Part shown: piece by piece, positions 33,968 to 44,319 of the stretch
How the letters are laid out: every line of letters begins with the position of its first letter
How positions within the stretch are numbered: the stretch's first letter is position 1
Origin: Erythroxylum novogranatense
Lineage: Eukaryota; Streptophyta; Magnoliopsida; Malpighiales; Erythroxylaceae
Length of the DNA: 64,000 nt
Direction: 5' to 3'
NCBI GenBank assembly: GCA_029891385.1
Contig: CM057230.1
Coordinates: 15,079,372-15,143,371 of the forward strand
Made by a program: the position numbers and the translations under genes
The notes under the pieces: model-generated
The model's database searches: none
What the model was told of the DNA's origin: nothing
What the model saw: only the letters and a program-made list of their open reading frames with translations

Positions 33968-34549
33968 CGGAATTGTTTGTCTCGGGCGGGGAAAGAAATT
34001 ATGCTCAAGTTCGTCTTGCTTACATTACCAAATTATGTTATGCACCTCTTTTTGCTTCCCAAAACTCTCTGCATGGAAATAAAACGTATGATGTGTCGTT
34101 TTTGGTGGGGTCCTGGCACACAACTTGGTCGAGGTATTCATTGGATGAGTTGGGAACGGATGTGTAAATCGAAATTCTTCGGTGGCCTTGGTTTTAAGCA
34201 CTTACGTGACTTTAATCTTTCCATGGTTGGGAAACAAGCATGGTGACTTTTTTTTGTTGTCGCGAGGGTCTTGAAAGCTAAATACTTTCCATCTACTTCT
34301 TTCCTTGCCTCGAATTTAGGCAATAACTCGAGTTTCATCTGACGGAGCTTTTGGGAGAGTAAGTCCTTAATCAAGGAGGGTGCCTATTTATGGGTTCGTT
34401 CTGACTCCTCAATCTCTATCTGGGAGGATTGTTGGCTAGCATATACGACATCTATGAAAATCACGACGGTCTGCCCTGTTGATACCAATCTGCTGTTAGT
34501 TTTGGACCTCATAGCCAACCACCGCTAGAAATCCGATGTTATTCTCCAG

Positions 34550-35671
34550 GTGTTTGACCCTCCGGATGTGGTTGCCATCTTATCAATCCTTTTAAGCCAG
34601 AGTGGCGGTGAGGATGATTGGTTTTGGAGATTTGATAACAAAGGTTTGTTTACAGTTCAAAGTGCTTACCGCCGATTGCATTTTCTCCAGCCACCCCCGT
34701 ACCTCCAAGTCCAAGTAAGTATGTGGCGAAAACTTTGGTCCTTGCATGTTCCACCTAAATGTCCTAATTTTGTTTGGCGGGCTTTGAATGCTGCCATTCC
34801 TTGTGTGACCTTGCTCCAACGCCGTAATCTCCAAGTTGCTGGTCTATGTCCCTTTTTCCAATATTGTGAGGAAGATGAACTTCATGTGCTGGTGTACTGT
34901 GATTTTGCAAGGGCTTGTTGACTCTCCACCGCCGTTGGGTTTCCCTTCGGCCAATGTGTGCGGTTTCGTGATTGGTTTGCGAGTATGCTGGATGTACTCC
35001 ATGGATCTGACTTCCAGACTTTGGTGGTGACTTTATGGGCGATATGGGAAGCCCGGAATGCGTTGTTTTGGACAGCCAAACGAATGACTCCGCTGCAGGT
35101 TGCTAGACGTGCGCTTAATTTCTTCCATAGTTGGCTTCAAGCTAATGAGTCCCTCTCTCCTTCTGTTGTTTCTTTCACCCCGACAAGATGGTCTAAACCG
35201 GCTCACGGCCATCTCAAGTTGAATGTTGATGGAGCTCTTTTTGATGATCTTTTTGTTGGCTTGGGTATTGTTGTTCGTGATTCTCTTGGATCTTTTGTTA
35301 GTACTATACAAGTAGCTGTCCCGGGTCACTTTGAGGCCAAAATTGTCAAAATTATAGCCATTCGCGAAGCCTTGAGTTGGATTAAGGATGTCGGGTGATC
35401 GCTTACTGTTCTGGAGTCCGATGCTCAATCATGTGTTCGGGCTATTCTTGACCCTAACTATATGGATGAATCTGCTTTTGGACTACTAGTTTTCGATTGT
35501 AAATCCCTTCTCACTGAAGTTAGAGATGTGAGATTAGTCTTTGTTAGACGGTCTGCGAATGGAATAGCTCATCAGCTTGCTCGAGCTGTTACCATCTCGA
35601 CGGATAAGGTGGTTTGGTCCCAACGACCGCCTATGTGTATTTATGACTCTATTCGGCTAGAAAGCCAATAA
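34550..35671 (+). pseudogene. LINE zf-RVT and RNase H region, fragmented
   Basis: From 34550: GLFTVQSAYRRL, MWRKLWSLHVPPKCPNFVWR and C---CEEDELHVLVYCDFA, the zinc-binding region after plant LINE reverse transcriptase. From about 35200, in other frames: KLNVDGALF, GLGIVVRDSLGSF, AIREALSWIKDVG followed by a stop, LESDAQSCVRAI and VRRSANGIAHQLAR. These match the plant-LINE RNase H (RVT_3) pattern. The stop near 35397 and frame changes show decay. Confidence 0.8.
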
Positions 35672-35813
35672 TAGTTCTTACCATTTCTTGTCAAAAAAAA
35701 TACATTGTTCTATTAAAGTTTCAGTGCAGAGCGTCGTTCACAATGTCGGTTTACTTGCCGGGAGATGTTATGGATCAAATTCTGGTGAAGCTACCACTTA
35801 AAGTCGCGGTTAG

Positions 35814-36053
35814 TGTTGGGCGCAACGGATGTATTTTGTGAAAAGAAAAATTAAAATGAGTAAAATGGACACAAGATTTTTAACATCATTCACCCTTAAC
35901 TTTGGGCTACGTCTACGGACAAAATTCAAAATATTTCTTCCACTATTATAAATAGTAAATATACAGAAATAAATCAAAATAGGTCGAAAATGGCACCTAC
36001 CATACTTATTCAAATATGGTGTCCCTTCGTGTCAGAGGGACCCATATCTATCA
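35814..36053 (-). mobile_element. 240-bp solo LTR (TRIM-like) in F-box pseudogene
   Basis: TGTTGGGCGCAACGG at the left, TATCTATCA at the right (TG...CA), flanked by gttag at 35809-35813 and 36054-36058. The insertion point is certain because the F-box reading continues on both sides. It is small enough to be a TRIM or short copia LTR; the family is not identified. Confidence 0.8.
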
Positions 36054-36412
36054 GTTAGGTGTGGAGCAATGTGCAAGCAATTGTACTCTCTAATCAACAG
36101 CTCAGGTTTCATCTCCAAAACTCTCGCTTATACCCTTTCAACAAGAAATCACTTTGCTCAAGCTTTTTTCTTGTCAAATTCTCATAACCTGAGTTCTACT
36201 TTCTCTCTCTAATTGGAACCCTATTCTGTCGATGACTACAAACATGATATCCCTTATCCATTCCTTACTGATAGACGTTACTACTGTAACCTAATAGATT
36301 CTATCCATGGTTTGGTATGTGTTGTTATTCATTTTGATTTTCAAGACTTAGACCCTACGGACATATATATATGGAATCCTCTTATTAGACGCTACATTAA
36401 GACCCAAAGATG

Positions 36413-37932
36413 TGATGGAATCCAACCATGATCGAATCACGGGCGCAGCGGAAACAAAGATTTTACGGATTCCGAGCGGATCCCGATAATTGATTAAACT
36501 TGAATAAAACAAAATTGGATTAGAAATCCTACCTTGTTCGCTTTCCGAGAAAACTTAGAAACTTTTCTCCGAATGATCAATCACTAACATTCACGTGTCC
36601 AAACCTCGATGGTATCCACAGAGCAATTTTCAAACTCTTTGGAGGAAGAAGACAAAAGTGCTAGCTTCATAAAGCTTTTTCCTTTAAATAGAAAATCAAG
36701 ATAGTCTTTTATTAAAATTAAAACTCTCTAATTATAATTAGAATCAAATTCTAATTCTAATTAATTTAATTTTAATAAAATCAAATATCTCTATATTTGA
36801 TTCCCAAAGTTTCTCAAACTTTATAATTAAGTCCAACTTAATTAAAATGATTTTCTTTCACAAATTGCTCTTTGATGTGTGACCCATTAGGTTCCTAATA
36901 ATTTGGCAATGATTATAAATTATAATTATAATTCACAATTAGAATTAGATAAATTAAAACTCCTTTTAATTTATCTTTAATTCTCCAATTAAACAATTCA
37001 TAATCATAAATTATGATTGACGTCTAGCAACATGTCATAATTACCCAAACATTAGAAATGTCAATGTGATTGACTTAACCTGTCCATGCATGGCTATAAT
37101 GTATAATTTAATCCTTTCATCATCTAATATTTTAATTGGACAGAGTATGGATATAGTGTCTACTCTTTAGTATCCAATTATGTTCGTCCTTGCTAATTAG
37201 TAATTGATTTATAATTGAAATTTGAAAACTCCCTTTTCAAATATCAATCCACTCTGGCCAGAGAATTCCATAAATCATTACTAATCAAGAACAGTAGAAT
37301 ATTCTCTCTAATTACTTTAGAGTGACGAATCCTTTATCGACTTACTCAATTATCTACATATGGGTCATATTGTATCCAATTACTACCGACAGAATTATCC
37401 TAGGACAATTCATAAGTAGTATCAAAATACAATAATTCCTATACTAGATATATTAGTAATCTCAAGTCTGAGGATTAATTATACAATCATCATTATGAGA
37501 TAGTCCATAGACACATAAGTAATATTCCATTTGGAATTCTCATAATCGGGTCAGTTCAGTGATTTATTCTTTAATAATCACCCACACATTAGTTTAAGTA
37601 TCTCTATACTTTAATTAATGAGATCAATTACTTTCTTCATAAGAAAGAAACATAATGTGTGCCAATTTTACCGTTTCATCAATATCCAGTCTTGATGAAA
37701 CTACAATTAGGAACATTTAGGAATAATACATAAGTGTAAATTGAATCTCATAAATTATGATCCCATCATAATTTCAATTACACAATAATTATTCCAAGGA
37801 TTTTATCTTTACGAATAATAATTAAATAATTAACAAATTCATAAAGATAAAGAATGCCTTTAATTAATAAATAATAATGTCATACAATTATTTACAACCA
37901 AAATAAATTGGCTGCAATGACATAAACTAACA
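36413..37932. mobile_element. 1.5-kb solo LTR in F-box pseudogene
   Basis: Begins TGATGGAATCCAACC and ends AACTAACA (TG...CA), flanked by agatg at 36408-36412 and 37933-37937. The target sits in the codons after RYIKTQR. No coding motif, primer site or polypurine tract is visible, so it reads as a solo LTR. A minus orientation (TGTTAGTTTATG...) and copia affinity are guesses from its start and AT-rich character. Confidence 0.8.
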
Positions 37933-39149
37933 AGATGTAGGTCGATAGAAATTGATTTTTTGTTACTTTTGGATTTGGGTTCGATTGTGTTAGGAACGAC
38001 CATAAGGTTATGGTCATTGGATGTTGCAGGAAGAGATACTTTGAATGTAATGTACAAGTATATTCCTTGAAACAAGGGGCTTGGAGGGACATTGATGGGC
38101 AATGGCTGAACTCCAGTGGTATTCGTTTACACCAATTTGCAGATCAGCATTACATAAATGGGGTAATTCATTGGTTGGCCTACGGAGAAAACGATGAGAG
38201 ACTGATTGTTTGTTTCGATGTCTTCCATGAGACTTTCAAAGCCTTGAAGTTACCATGTAATGATAGACATTGTTCAAAGCTTTTTCAGGTCAGGGAATTC
38301 CTTGCCTGCTATGATTATCGGCCTAATGCTTCAGTCTCGAACATATGGGTGATGAAAGATTATGGCGTGGAGTCTTCATGGACTAAGATTTACAGCTTTG
38401 AATCTTACGGATTATCACCTTCCGTTCTAGCGTTCAAAGACGGTGTTGTTTTGATGGTCAATTATTATTTCAAAAGGATAAACGAGTTATTTTGGTTTGA
38501 TCTTCAGAATATAGTGATAATGAAAACTAGAGTAGAAATTCCTACTTGTTTTATCCGTGTCTCGTCTTATGCAGAGAGCTTAATTTTGATGAATAAAGAA
38601 AGTGGTGCTCTTTCTTATTAAGAGGTACTTTAGTGACATTATAAGAATTGAAATTATTAGTATTTAATATGAATATGTTTAATACCCTTTAAATGATCCT
38701 ATACTTATTATTCTTTTATTGATAATTCCCTTTAATCCTTCTTTTCGTGCTTTGTAAACGATCCCTACTACTTTATGCTTAAAGAACCTCATATCTCTGC
38801 CTCTCACACACACAAAAATAACTATTTCTAGACTTTTCGACTTAATAACATTTTATGCATTAAATTTATTTCAAGTTCACTCTTTATTAAAATAATGTTT
38901 ACCTTATTCTATCATTAGAAAAGGAATCTTCTACGGCTAAAGTTTATGTTTGACTCAATAATCCAACTTGCATAATGACATCAAAATAGAAACACTAACA
39001 AACTTGTTCTTTCCTATACCTTAATTAATACTAATCAAGTTTCAAATTAAACTCCAATCTATTACTAACATTAGAAAGACAAAAAAAAAAAAATGTCCGT
39101 TAGTAATTAATTCATTAAAAAAATTGTTAAAAGAAAGAACCAGCTTAAG

Positions 39150-39186
39150 TAGGGAGCTTAGCTTTGATGGACAAAGAAACAGGTTT
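39150..39186 (+). pseudogene. Fossil 3' tail of an F-box gene
   Basis: Thirty-odd bases equal the codons for SLILMDKE at the C-terminus of the intact copies, with one or two changes. The rest of the gene is absent. It shows that another F-box copy once stood between 38621 and 40681. Confidence 0.55.
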
Positions 39187-39189
39187 TTG

Positions 39190-40145
39190 ATCCTATTCAC
39201 AGTCGATCTTAACGTTTTATAAGCCTTTGACGAATTAAAAAAAGACTATAATAAATGGGCAATAGATGAACGTGCAAATTTTAAAAACTTATTTTATTAT
39301 TAAAATTTAATGTTTATACATAGGTAACCTAATTTGTATAAGTTCACACATTCAATAAGATATTAAGTGATCATAAAATCAATTAATAATATCTTGTAAA
39401 TTTTAGTAGCAATAAAATCACTAAAATAATAATAATAACAACAAAATAGCAATAGAGAATAACACTAACAAAAACACAGATGATCATGATTTATGAAAAA
39501 TAATTTATTTGTACATTTCTAAATACAAAATCATTAATAATATTATTAAAATCAATATGTTCAATGTATCCTTATCGATAAATAAAATAGCTAAATCATT
39601 TAACCTATTACGTTCTTATTTAATTATCAAATAATTTCTATTATTATTTAATTATCATGACATGTTTAATATAATCATACAAATTTTTATAATAAATGAA
39701 ACCATTTATATAATCTTTGAATTGAGTAACTTAAATTATTTGATTTAGTCATATTATCACTAAACTTATGTGAAACTCTACAAGAGCACAAATCTAGCAA
39801 TTATTACATTACTTGTGGCAAAGTATAACTAAAATTATAATTACAAAAATTAAATTATTTATTAATGTTTAATTATATTTTTATAAATAATAAGTAATCT
39901 AAAAATAAAAAGGAAAACGCAAATAAACACAATATCATTTAATATTAATGTTCTGATTTAAAATGTTAATATAATGTCATCGTTAATATAAATTATAAAT
40001 TAATTATAATATATTCAAATATTTAATAAGTTAAAAATACATTAAAATTAAAAAAATTTACCTTTAAATTATCACTTAAATCTTATAAGACAAAATGGTG
40101 AAAATTTTTACGCCCCTTGCCCACCCCTGCCCAGGCCGGCCCTAG
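39190..40145. repeat. Dispersed repeat A, possibly a hAT-like remnant
   Basis: AT-rich sequence that recurs in shorter form within the F-box pseudogene at 44431-45378. Shared parts include tataaattaattataa, tattcaaatatttaataa and gacaaaat-gt-aaaattttta. It ends with ccaggccggccctag, a palindromic GC-rich end reminiscent of some hAT termini. The left limit is uncertain. Confidence 0.5.
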
Positions 40146-40638
40146 TCCTATTGGATACATATTCTGATAAATATATATACGCAAATTGATACAATGTGAT
40201 CGTTGTATATAATAAATGACTACGAGCGATAAGAAGAAGCAAACAGAAAGAAAAGAGTTTACATATTAAGATTATCATATCTGGCATTCAAAATAGAAAA
40301 GTCAAACAATCGTTACATCAAGATGTCTTTCTTATCTTAATTAATAATAACAATTTTAAATGAAAATTTAATATTAAAATATAAAATAAAATCCATTAAT
40401 AAAGTTTTAAAAGCAAAGAATGGACGAAAGTAACTTTAGAAAAGAAAACAAGAGATTGATGGTATGTCAAATTATATTTGTTTATTGAAAACAAAAGACA
40501 AATTATAATAACATAAAATTTTATTTATTCTATTGAGTACATGACTATTAATTTTGACAAAATAAGAATATAACATCTCATTCATTGTAACATTGTATTA
40601 GGTAAGGTATAAAGGATATTTAGTAGAAAGTTTCGTTT

Positions 40639-40646
40639 TATAAATA
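40639..40646 (+). promoter_or_regulatory. Candidate TATA box of F-box gene 40681-41829
   Basis: TATAAATA sits 35 bases before the conserved ATG at 40681 and overlaps the region of an earlier ATG at 40648. If it is used, transcription would start after 40648, which favours the 40681 start. Confidence 0.45.
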
Positions 40647-40680
40647 ATTGGAACTCAAATTTTCGATTAGAGGTTCAGAG

Positions 40681-41829
40681 ATGTCGGATTACTTGCCGGA
40701 ACAGATTGCGGAGCAAATTCTGGTGAGGCTACCACCTAGAGCCGTCGTGAGGTGTCGTGCAACGTGCAAGCGATTGTACTCCCTGATCAACAGCCCAGGT
40801 TTCATCTCCAAAACCCTCTCTTATACCCTCTCAACACGCAAATACTCCTCCTCCCCAGGCTTTCTCTTGTCACAATGTAGTATTCGGGGTGACCTAGGTT
40901 ATAATTACTCTGTTTACTTCGATCCCTACACTGTTGATGACTACACACATGGCATTCCTTCTCCGTTCAATGACAAATCTTACTATTATTTACGACAAGA
41001 TTCCGTCCATGGTTTGGTCTGTGTTGTTCAATTACGTTGCTGGGGCTATTTCGCTGATGACATATACATATGGAACCCTCTCATTAAACGCTACATTAAA
41101 ACCCCTAAATGTAGCTTGAACTTGAAGGGTAGTGTTCGAAATATGTTCTTTGGATTTGGATTCGATTCTGTTAGGAATGACTATAAGGTTATGATCAGTG
41201 CGTGTTCCGAGCAGAAATTCAAGGTTCAAGTCTATTCCTTGAAACAAGGGATTTGGAGGGACATCGATGGACAGTGGCTGGACTCCAATCTTGTTTCTTT
41301 TATTTACCACCCAATTCAGCGTTTCTTGAATGGGGTAATTCATTGGTTGGGCACCGGACAAAACGATGAGAATTTGATTATTGGTTTCGATGTCTTCCAT
41401 GAGAGTTTCAAAGCCATGAAGTTCCCAAGTGGTGTAAATGATTCACAACTTTTTCAAATGAGGGAAACCCTTGCCTGTATTAATCATCGCAATTTCTCAA
41501 ATGGACATCGCAAGTATACTACAAAATTTGACATATGGGTGATGAAAGATTATGGCGTGGAGTCTTCATGGACTAAGATGCACAGCTTTGAATTTAAGGG
41601 ATTACCTTCAGTTTTAGGGATGAAGGAAGATGGTGATCTTTTAATGGTCGAGTATCACCACGCAAACATGAGGGAATTACTTTGGTATAAACCAGAGAAC
41701 AGAGTGATAAAGCACACTGGCGTACAAGTCATTTATTGTTCTGAACAGGCCTTGACTTACACGGAGAGCTTAATTTTGTTGGACAAAGAAAGCGGTGCTA
41801 TTTCTTATAAGAGACACCTTTGGGAGTGA
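40681..41829 (+). CDS. F-box/FBA-domain protein, intact single exon
   Basis: A 382-residue protein from the ATG at 40681; an in-frame ATG at 40648 would add 11 residues, but the later start matches the MS-YLPE start of all copies. The F-box covers residues 1-37 (MSDYLPEQIAEQILVRLP, then CKRLYSLI). The FBA region shows DIYIWNPLIKRYIKTPK, FFGFGFDSVRNDYKVM, GIWRDIDGQWLDS, NGVIHWLGTGQNDENLI, GFDVFHESFKAMKFP and MKDYGVESSWTKMHSFEFKG. It ends SLILLDKESGAISYKRHLWE, with a longer tail than the 1211 gene. The expected role is a substrate receptor of an SCF ubiquitin ligase, target unknown. It is closest to the pseudogene at 44320-45962, with which it shares its 3' flank. Confidence 0.87.
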   Translation: MSDYLPEQIAEQILVRLPPRAVVRCRATCKRLYSLINSPGFISKTLSYTLSTRKYSSSPGFLLSQCSIRGDLGYNYSVYFDPYTVDDYTHGIPSPFNDKSYYYLRQDSVHGLVCVVQLRCWGYFADDIYIWNPLIKRYIKTPKCSLNLKGSVRNMFFGFGFDSVRNDYKVMISACSEQKFKVQVYSLKQGIWRDIDGQWLDSNLVSFIYHPIQRFLNGVIHWLGTGQNDENLIIGFDVFHESFKAMKFPSGVNDSQLFQMRETLACINHRNFSNGHRKYTTKFDIWVMKDYGVESSWTKMHSFEFKGLPSVLGMKEDGDLLMVEYHHANMRELLWYKPENRVIKHTGVQVIYCSEQALTYTESLILLDKESGAISYKRHLWE

Positions 41830-44319
41830 CGTTATAACTTATAAGTAAGTGAATGATTAATCTTCTCAGTTACTATTTGCATCTTTACTGTTTTTTTTTT
41901 TGGAGGGTGCATCCTTACTGTTATGAATCGATTGCAAGACTCGTATCAATCAAACAAACATTGTTATGTTCTCATTATCTTGCCTTTCTTTTGATCTCTT
42001 TGCTTTTCTTAAATATATTAATATTTTAAATTATGGATGACTGTAATTGTGTGGTTGATCATTCTTAACACTCATAGACTACTGACATGGCTATCCCACC
42101 AAGAACTAGTCATAAAGTGAAGTTTCCACTTGACTTTGTTGGGATTAAGTATTAATCTTCTAAACAAAAACTTAAGCCCTTAAGCCCCCCAAGTTGTTGC
42201 ATTATTTGTCCTAAAAGGTGGAATCGCCCATACCAGGCGAAAGTTGTTGCATTTCTGTTAGTACTTATATAAGCAAAACGGACACTGCATCTTCAAAATC
42301 AAGAGTCTTTCTCAAACCTTTTTACCCAACTTTAAATTAAGAGAATAGGATAATCAATGGATGAATGTGTTTTTAGAGAGGACTATAGTCAACTATGGAA
42401 GTTGCAAAGTACAAGTTATCAGATGTATAGCAAACCTTGCAGGAAATGCAAGGAGTAACTGAAACAGAAGAAACAGACTTGATAGTCATCCAAATCTGAT
42501 TCATGTCTTAATCAAATTACTATCTATTTAAGTATTTATAGGATAGAAAGAAACCATAATTAACAAGGTTTTAAACTCATAACTTTTAGTTAAATTAAAA
42601 TAGAAGTCTACTAATAAGATACAATAGACTTCTAATACAAATAAAAGTCTTACTAACTTATCTTTGCAAACAAAAATATAAAAGATTAAATACATTTAGT
42701 AGATTGAGAAATCATTTAGAATAATATATCTCATTACAAAATTTTGCGTTAAATCTTCTTCCAACTCAGAAAATAATATCAATTACAATAAGGAGGGAGT
42801 GTCAATCCTAAAAATTTAGATAATCCTTTTCAAAATTGAACAACTTCCGCTTCCCTTTAGAGAACCTGTGGAATTGTTATTCCATTTTAGTGTAATAACA
42901 TTTTAGTGTATATTAAACGCATATATGTTTGAATATCGTAATCATATTCTCTTATATTGTTTATTTAAGTAATTTAAAGAAGGTCCATTGATTAATAACC
43001 AAAGAATATAAGTAGCCATATATTTCAAAACTATAGGCTCTTTAAAACATTATTCTAATTCTATTTTTGAATTTTAAGATGATTTTTCATTTGAAAGTCT
43101 TTTTTCCATTATAAATATTATGATAAAATTATGTGAATTATAAATATCCTTCTTTATATTTAATTAAGTTCTTCACAGTCCATACACACACATATATTAT
43201 ATTGTAAGACAACTAAAGTATAAAAATTGAAGTAAGAGAATTATAAAATATTATATCTGTGATTTTTTGTGTTGTTTGGTAATCAGTGATTAGCTAACAG
43301 CAGATTAATATAAGACAACTAAAATTAGCACACATATATTACATTATAAGACAACTAAATTAGTCGTTAACTGATTTTATCAGCGGTTAGCTAACATATC
43401 TTAGTATTTTTTAATATTCTTGTAAAAATTTAGATAAAGCAAAAGAAGTTAATATCATCATTTTTTCTAATATCAATGATGAATGAACTTGATTAAAAAC
43501 TTTAGAGATCTTTTAGATTTACATCATGAAGGGCTGAGAGATCACTAAAATGTCATTTAAAATAAACTTCAGAATGAGTTCAGTTGAATCACATCAGCAA
43601 TTTTCTTCAAATGAGCTTAATATAAAATTGGGTTTGCAAAATGATATTGAGTTAATTTCTAATTTAAGGAAATATAAATATTGTTATTTTAATTTTAATT
43701 TTAAAATTTAATCTCTTAAATTTTAAACTTATATAAAATAATTAATTTAAATTTGATTTATTAATTTTAGATTAAATTTAAATTAAATTAAACACAATAT
43801 AAAAGTGATAATAATATTATATACTAAATATTAATATAAAAGGGACCTAAATATTGGGTCTATATAAAAGTAATTAATGTAAAATAATCAGAAATATCAA
43901 AATTAAAAGTATTTAATTTTTAAAATTTTATTTTGATATTAAATATTTTAAATTTTAATTTAATGATTAACTTTTAAATTGTTATAAACTAAATCAAAAT
44001 TTTATCTTTATCTCTATTTCTTTGAGTAATTTGTAATAACTTTTAGATATAATAATTTTTAGTCCCTTAAATAAAAAATTTGTCAACTCAATCAACTGAT
44101 TATCAAATATAATTATCAGTGATTTGATATAGTTAAAAACTAAAATCTTTTAATTAAAAAATGGTGGATAAGCTATTTGTAAAGCGAGTCCTTGATAAAC
44201 AGAACTATTTATAAGAAAAGAGAAAACTAAAGGGTAGAGCATATATTGCTAAATATATAAATCACTACGAGAATCCTTGCTCGCTGATTACTTAATTAGG
44301 CATAGAAAAGAATCTTATC
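41830..44319. other. Intergenic AT-rich DNA with duplicated blocks
   Basis: 41830-42075 is shared with the 3' flank of the pseudogene at 45963-46167; the copy here has a short extra T-tract block near 41890. 42475-42770 repeats the promoter block of the F-box gene at the window's left edge, with no gene beside it. The remaining 42771-44319 is very AT-rich with no supported gene. Confidence 0.6.
42475..42770. repeat. Promoter-proximal block duplicate (copy 2 of 560-895)
   Basis: Same orientation as copy 1. It keeps a TATAAATA on the minus strand near 42534, but the minus-strand DNA that should follow does not encode an F-box protein. Confidence 0.7.

Larger units (their letters stand above)
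32176..35700 (+). mobile_element. Decayed LINE (L1-like non-LTR retrotransposon), 5'-truncated
   Basis: Plus-strand order: end of the AP-type endonuclease (GALIEEKLDRVLVSNDWRTLFP; then SNHLPLF where SDH is usual), the linker with FWLKEGDRNTRFFH and MKPDKAPSIDGF, reverse transcriptase, a zf-RVT-type segment, and an RNase H domain. It ends with a short A tract (35693-35700). Several stops and shifts break ORF2. The 5' part is missing, and no TSD is found because the left flank is the truncated gypsy LTR. Confidence 0.85.
35743..38621 (+). pseudogene. F-box/FBA pseudogene broken by two solo LTRs
   Basis: The start MSVYLPGDVMDQILVKLP matches the other copies. The reading is broken at 35814 by a 240-bp LTR and at 36413 by a 1520-bp LTR, and resumes each time at the homologous codon. 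Beyond the insertions only two lesions are seen: a Tyr codon turned to TAA in the SLYLEP segment near 36212, and a one-base loss near 37970 before GFGFD. The last part (38010-38621) is open, with NGVIHWLAYGENDERLIV and GVESSWTKIYSFESYG, ending at LILMNKESGALSY. The relatively clean remains suggest recent loss of function. It is closest to the pseudogene at 3497. Confidence 0.9.
38622..40638. other. Intergenic DNA with F-box tail fossil and dispersed repeat A
   Basis: The first part is 3' flank shared with the pseudogene at 4770 (gaattgaaattattagtattta). At about 38938-39002 it resembles 945-1015 upstream of the first F-box gene. At 39150-39186 GGGAGCTTAGCTTTGATGGA and acaaagaaa match the 3' end of the F-box genes. 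Repeat A follows to 40145. From 40146 on nothing but AT-rich DNA is seen up to the promoter of the next gene. Confidence 0.6.

Noticed and set aside
36413..37932. A complete small retrotransposon with its own short LTRs
   Set aside because: No internal direct repeat of the ends, primer site or polypurine tract was found; a solo LTR is simpler.
39191..40152. tcctatt as a TSD of dispersed repeat A
   Set aside because: The left tcctatt also occurs at the matching place in repeat B, so it is probably part of the repeat and the match at 40146 is coincidence.
43260..44230. A possible MITE with ggtaatcag/ctgattatc ends
   Set aside because: The inverted match is only about ten bases in very AT-rich DNA and no TSD was found.
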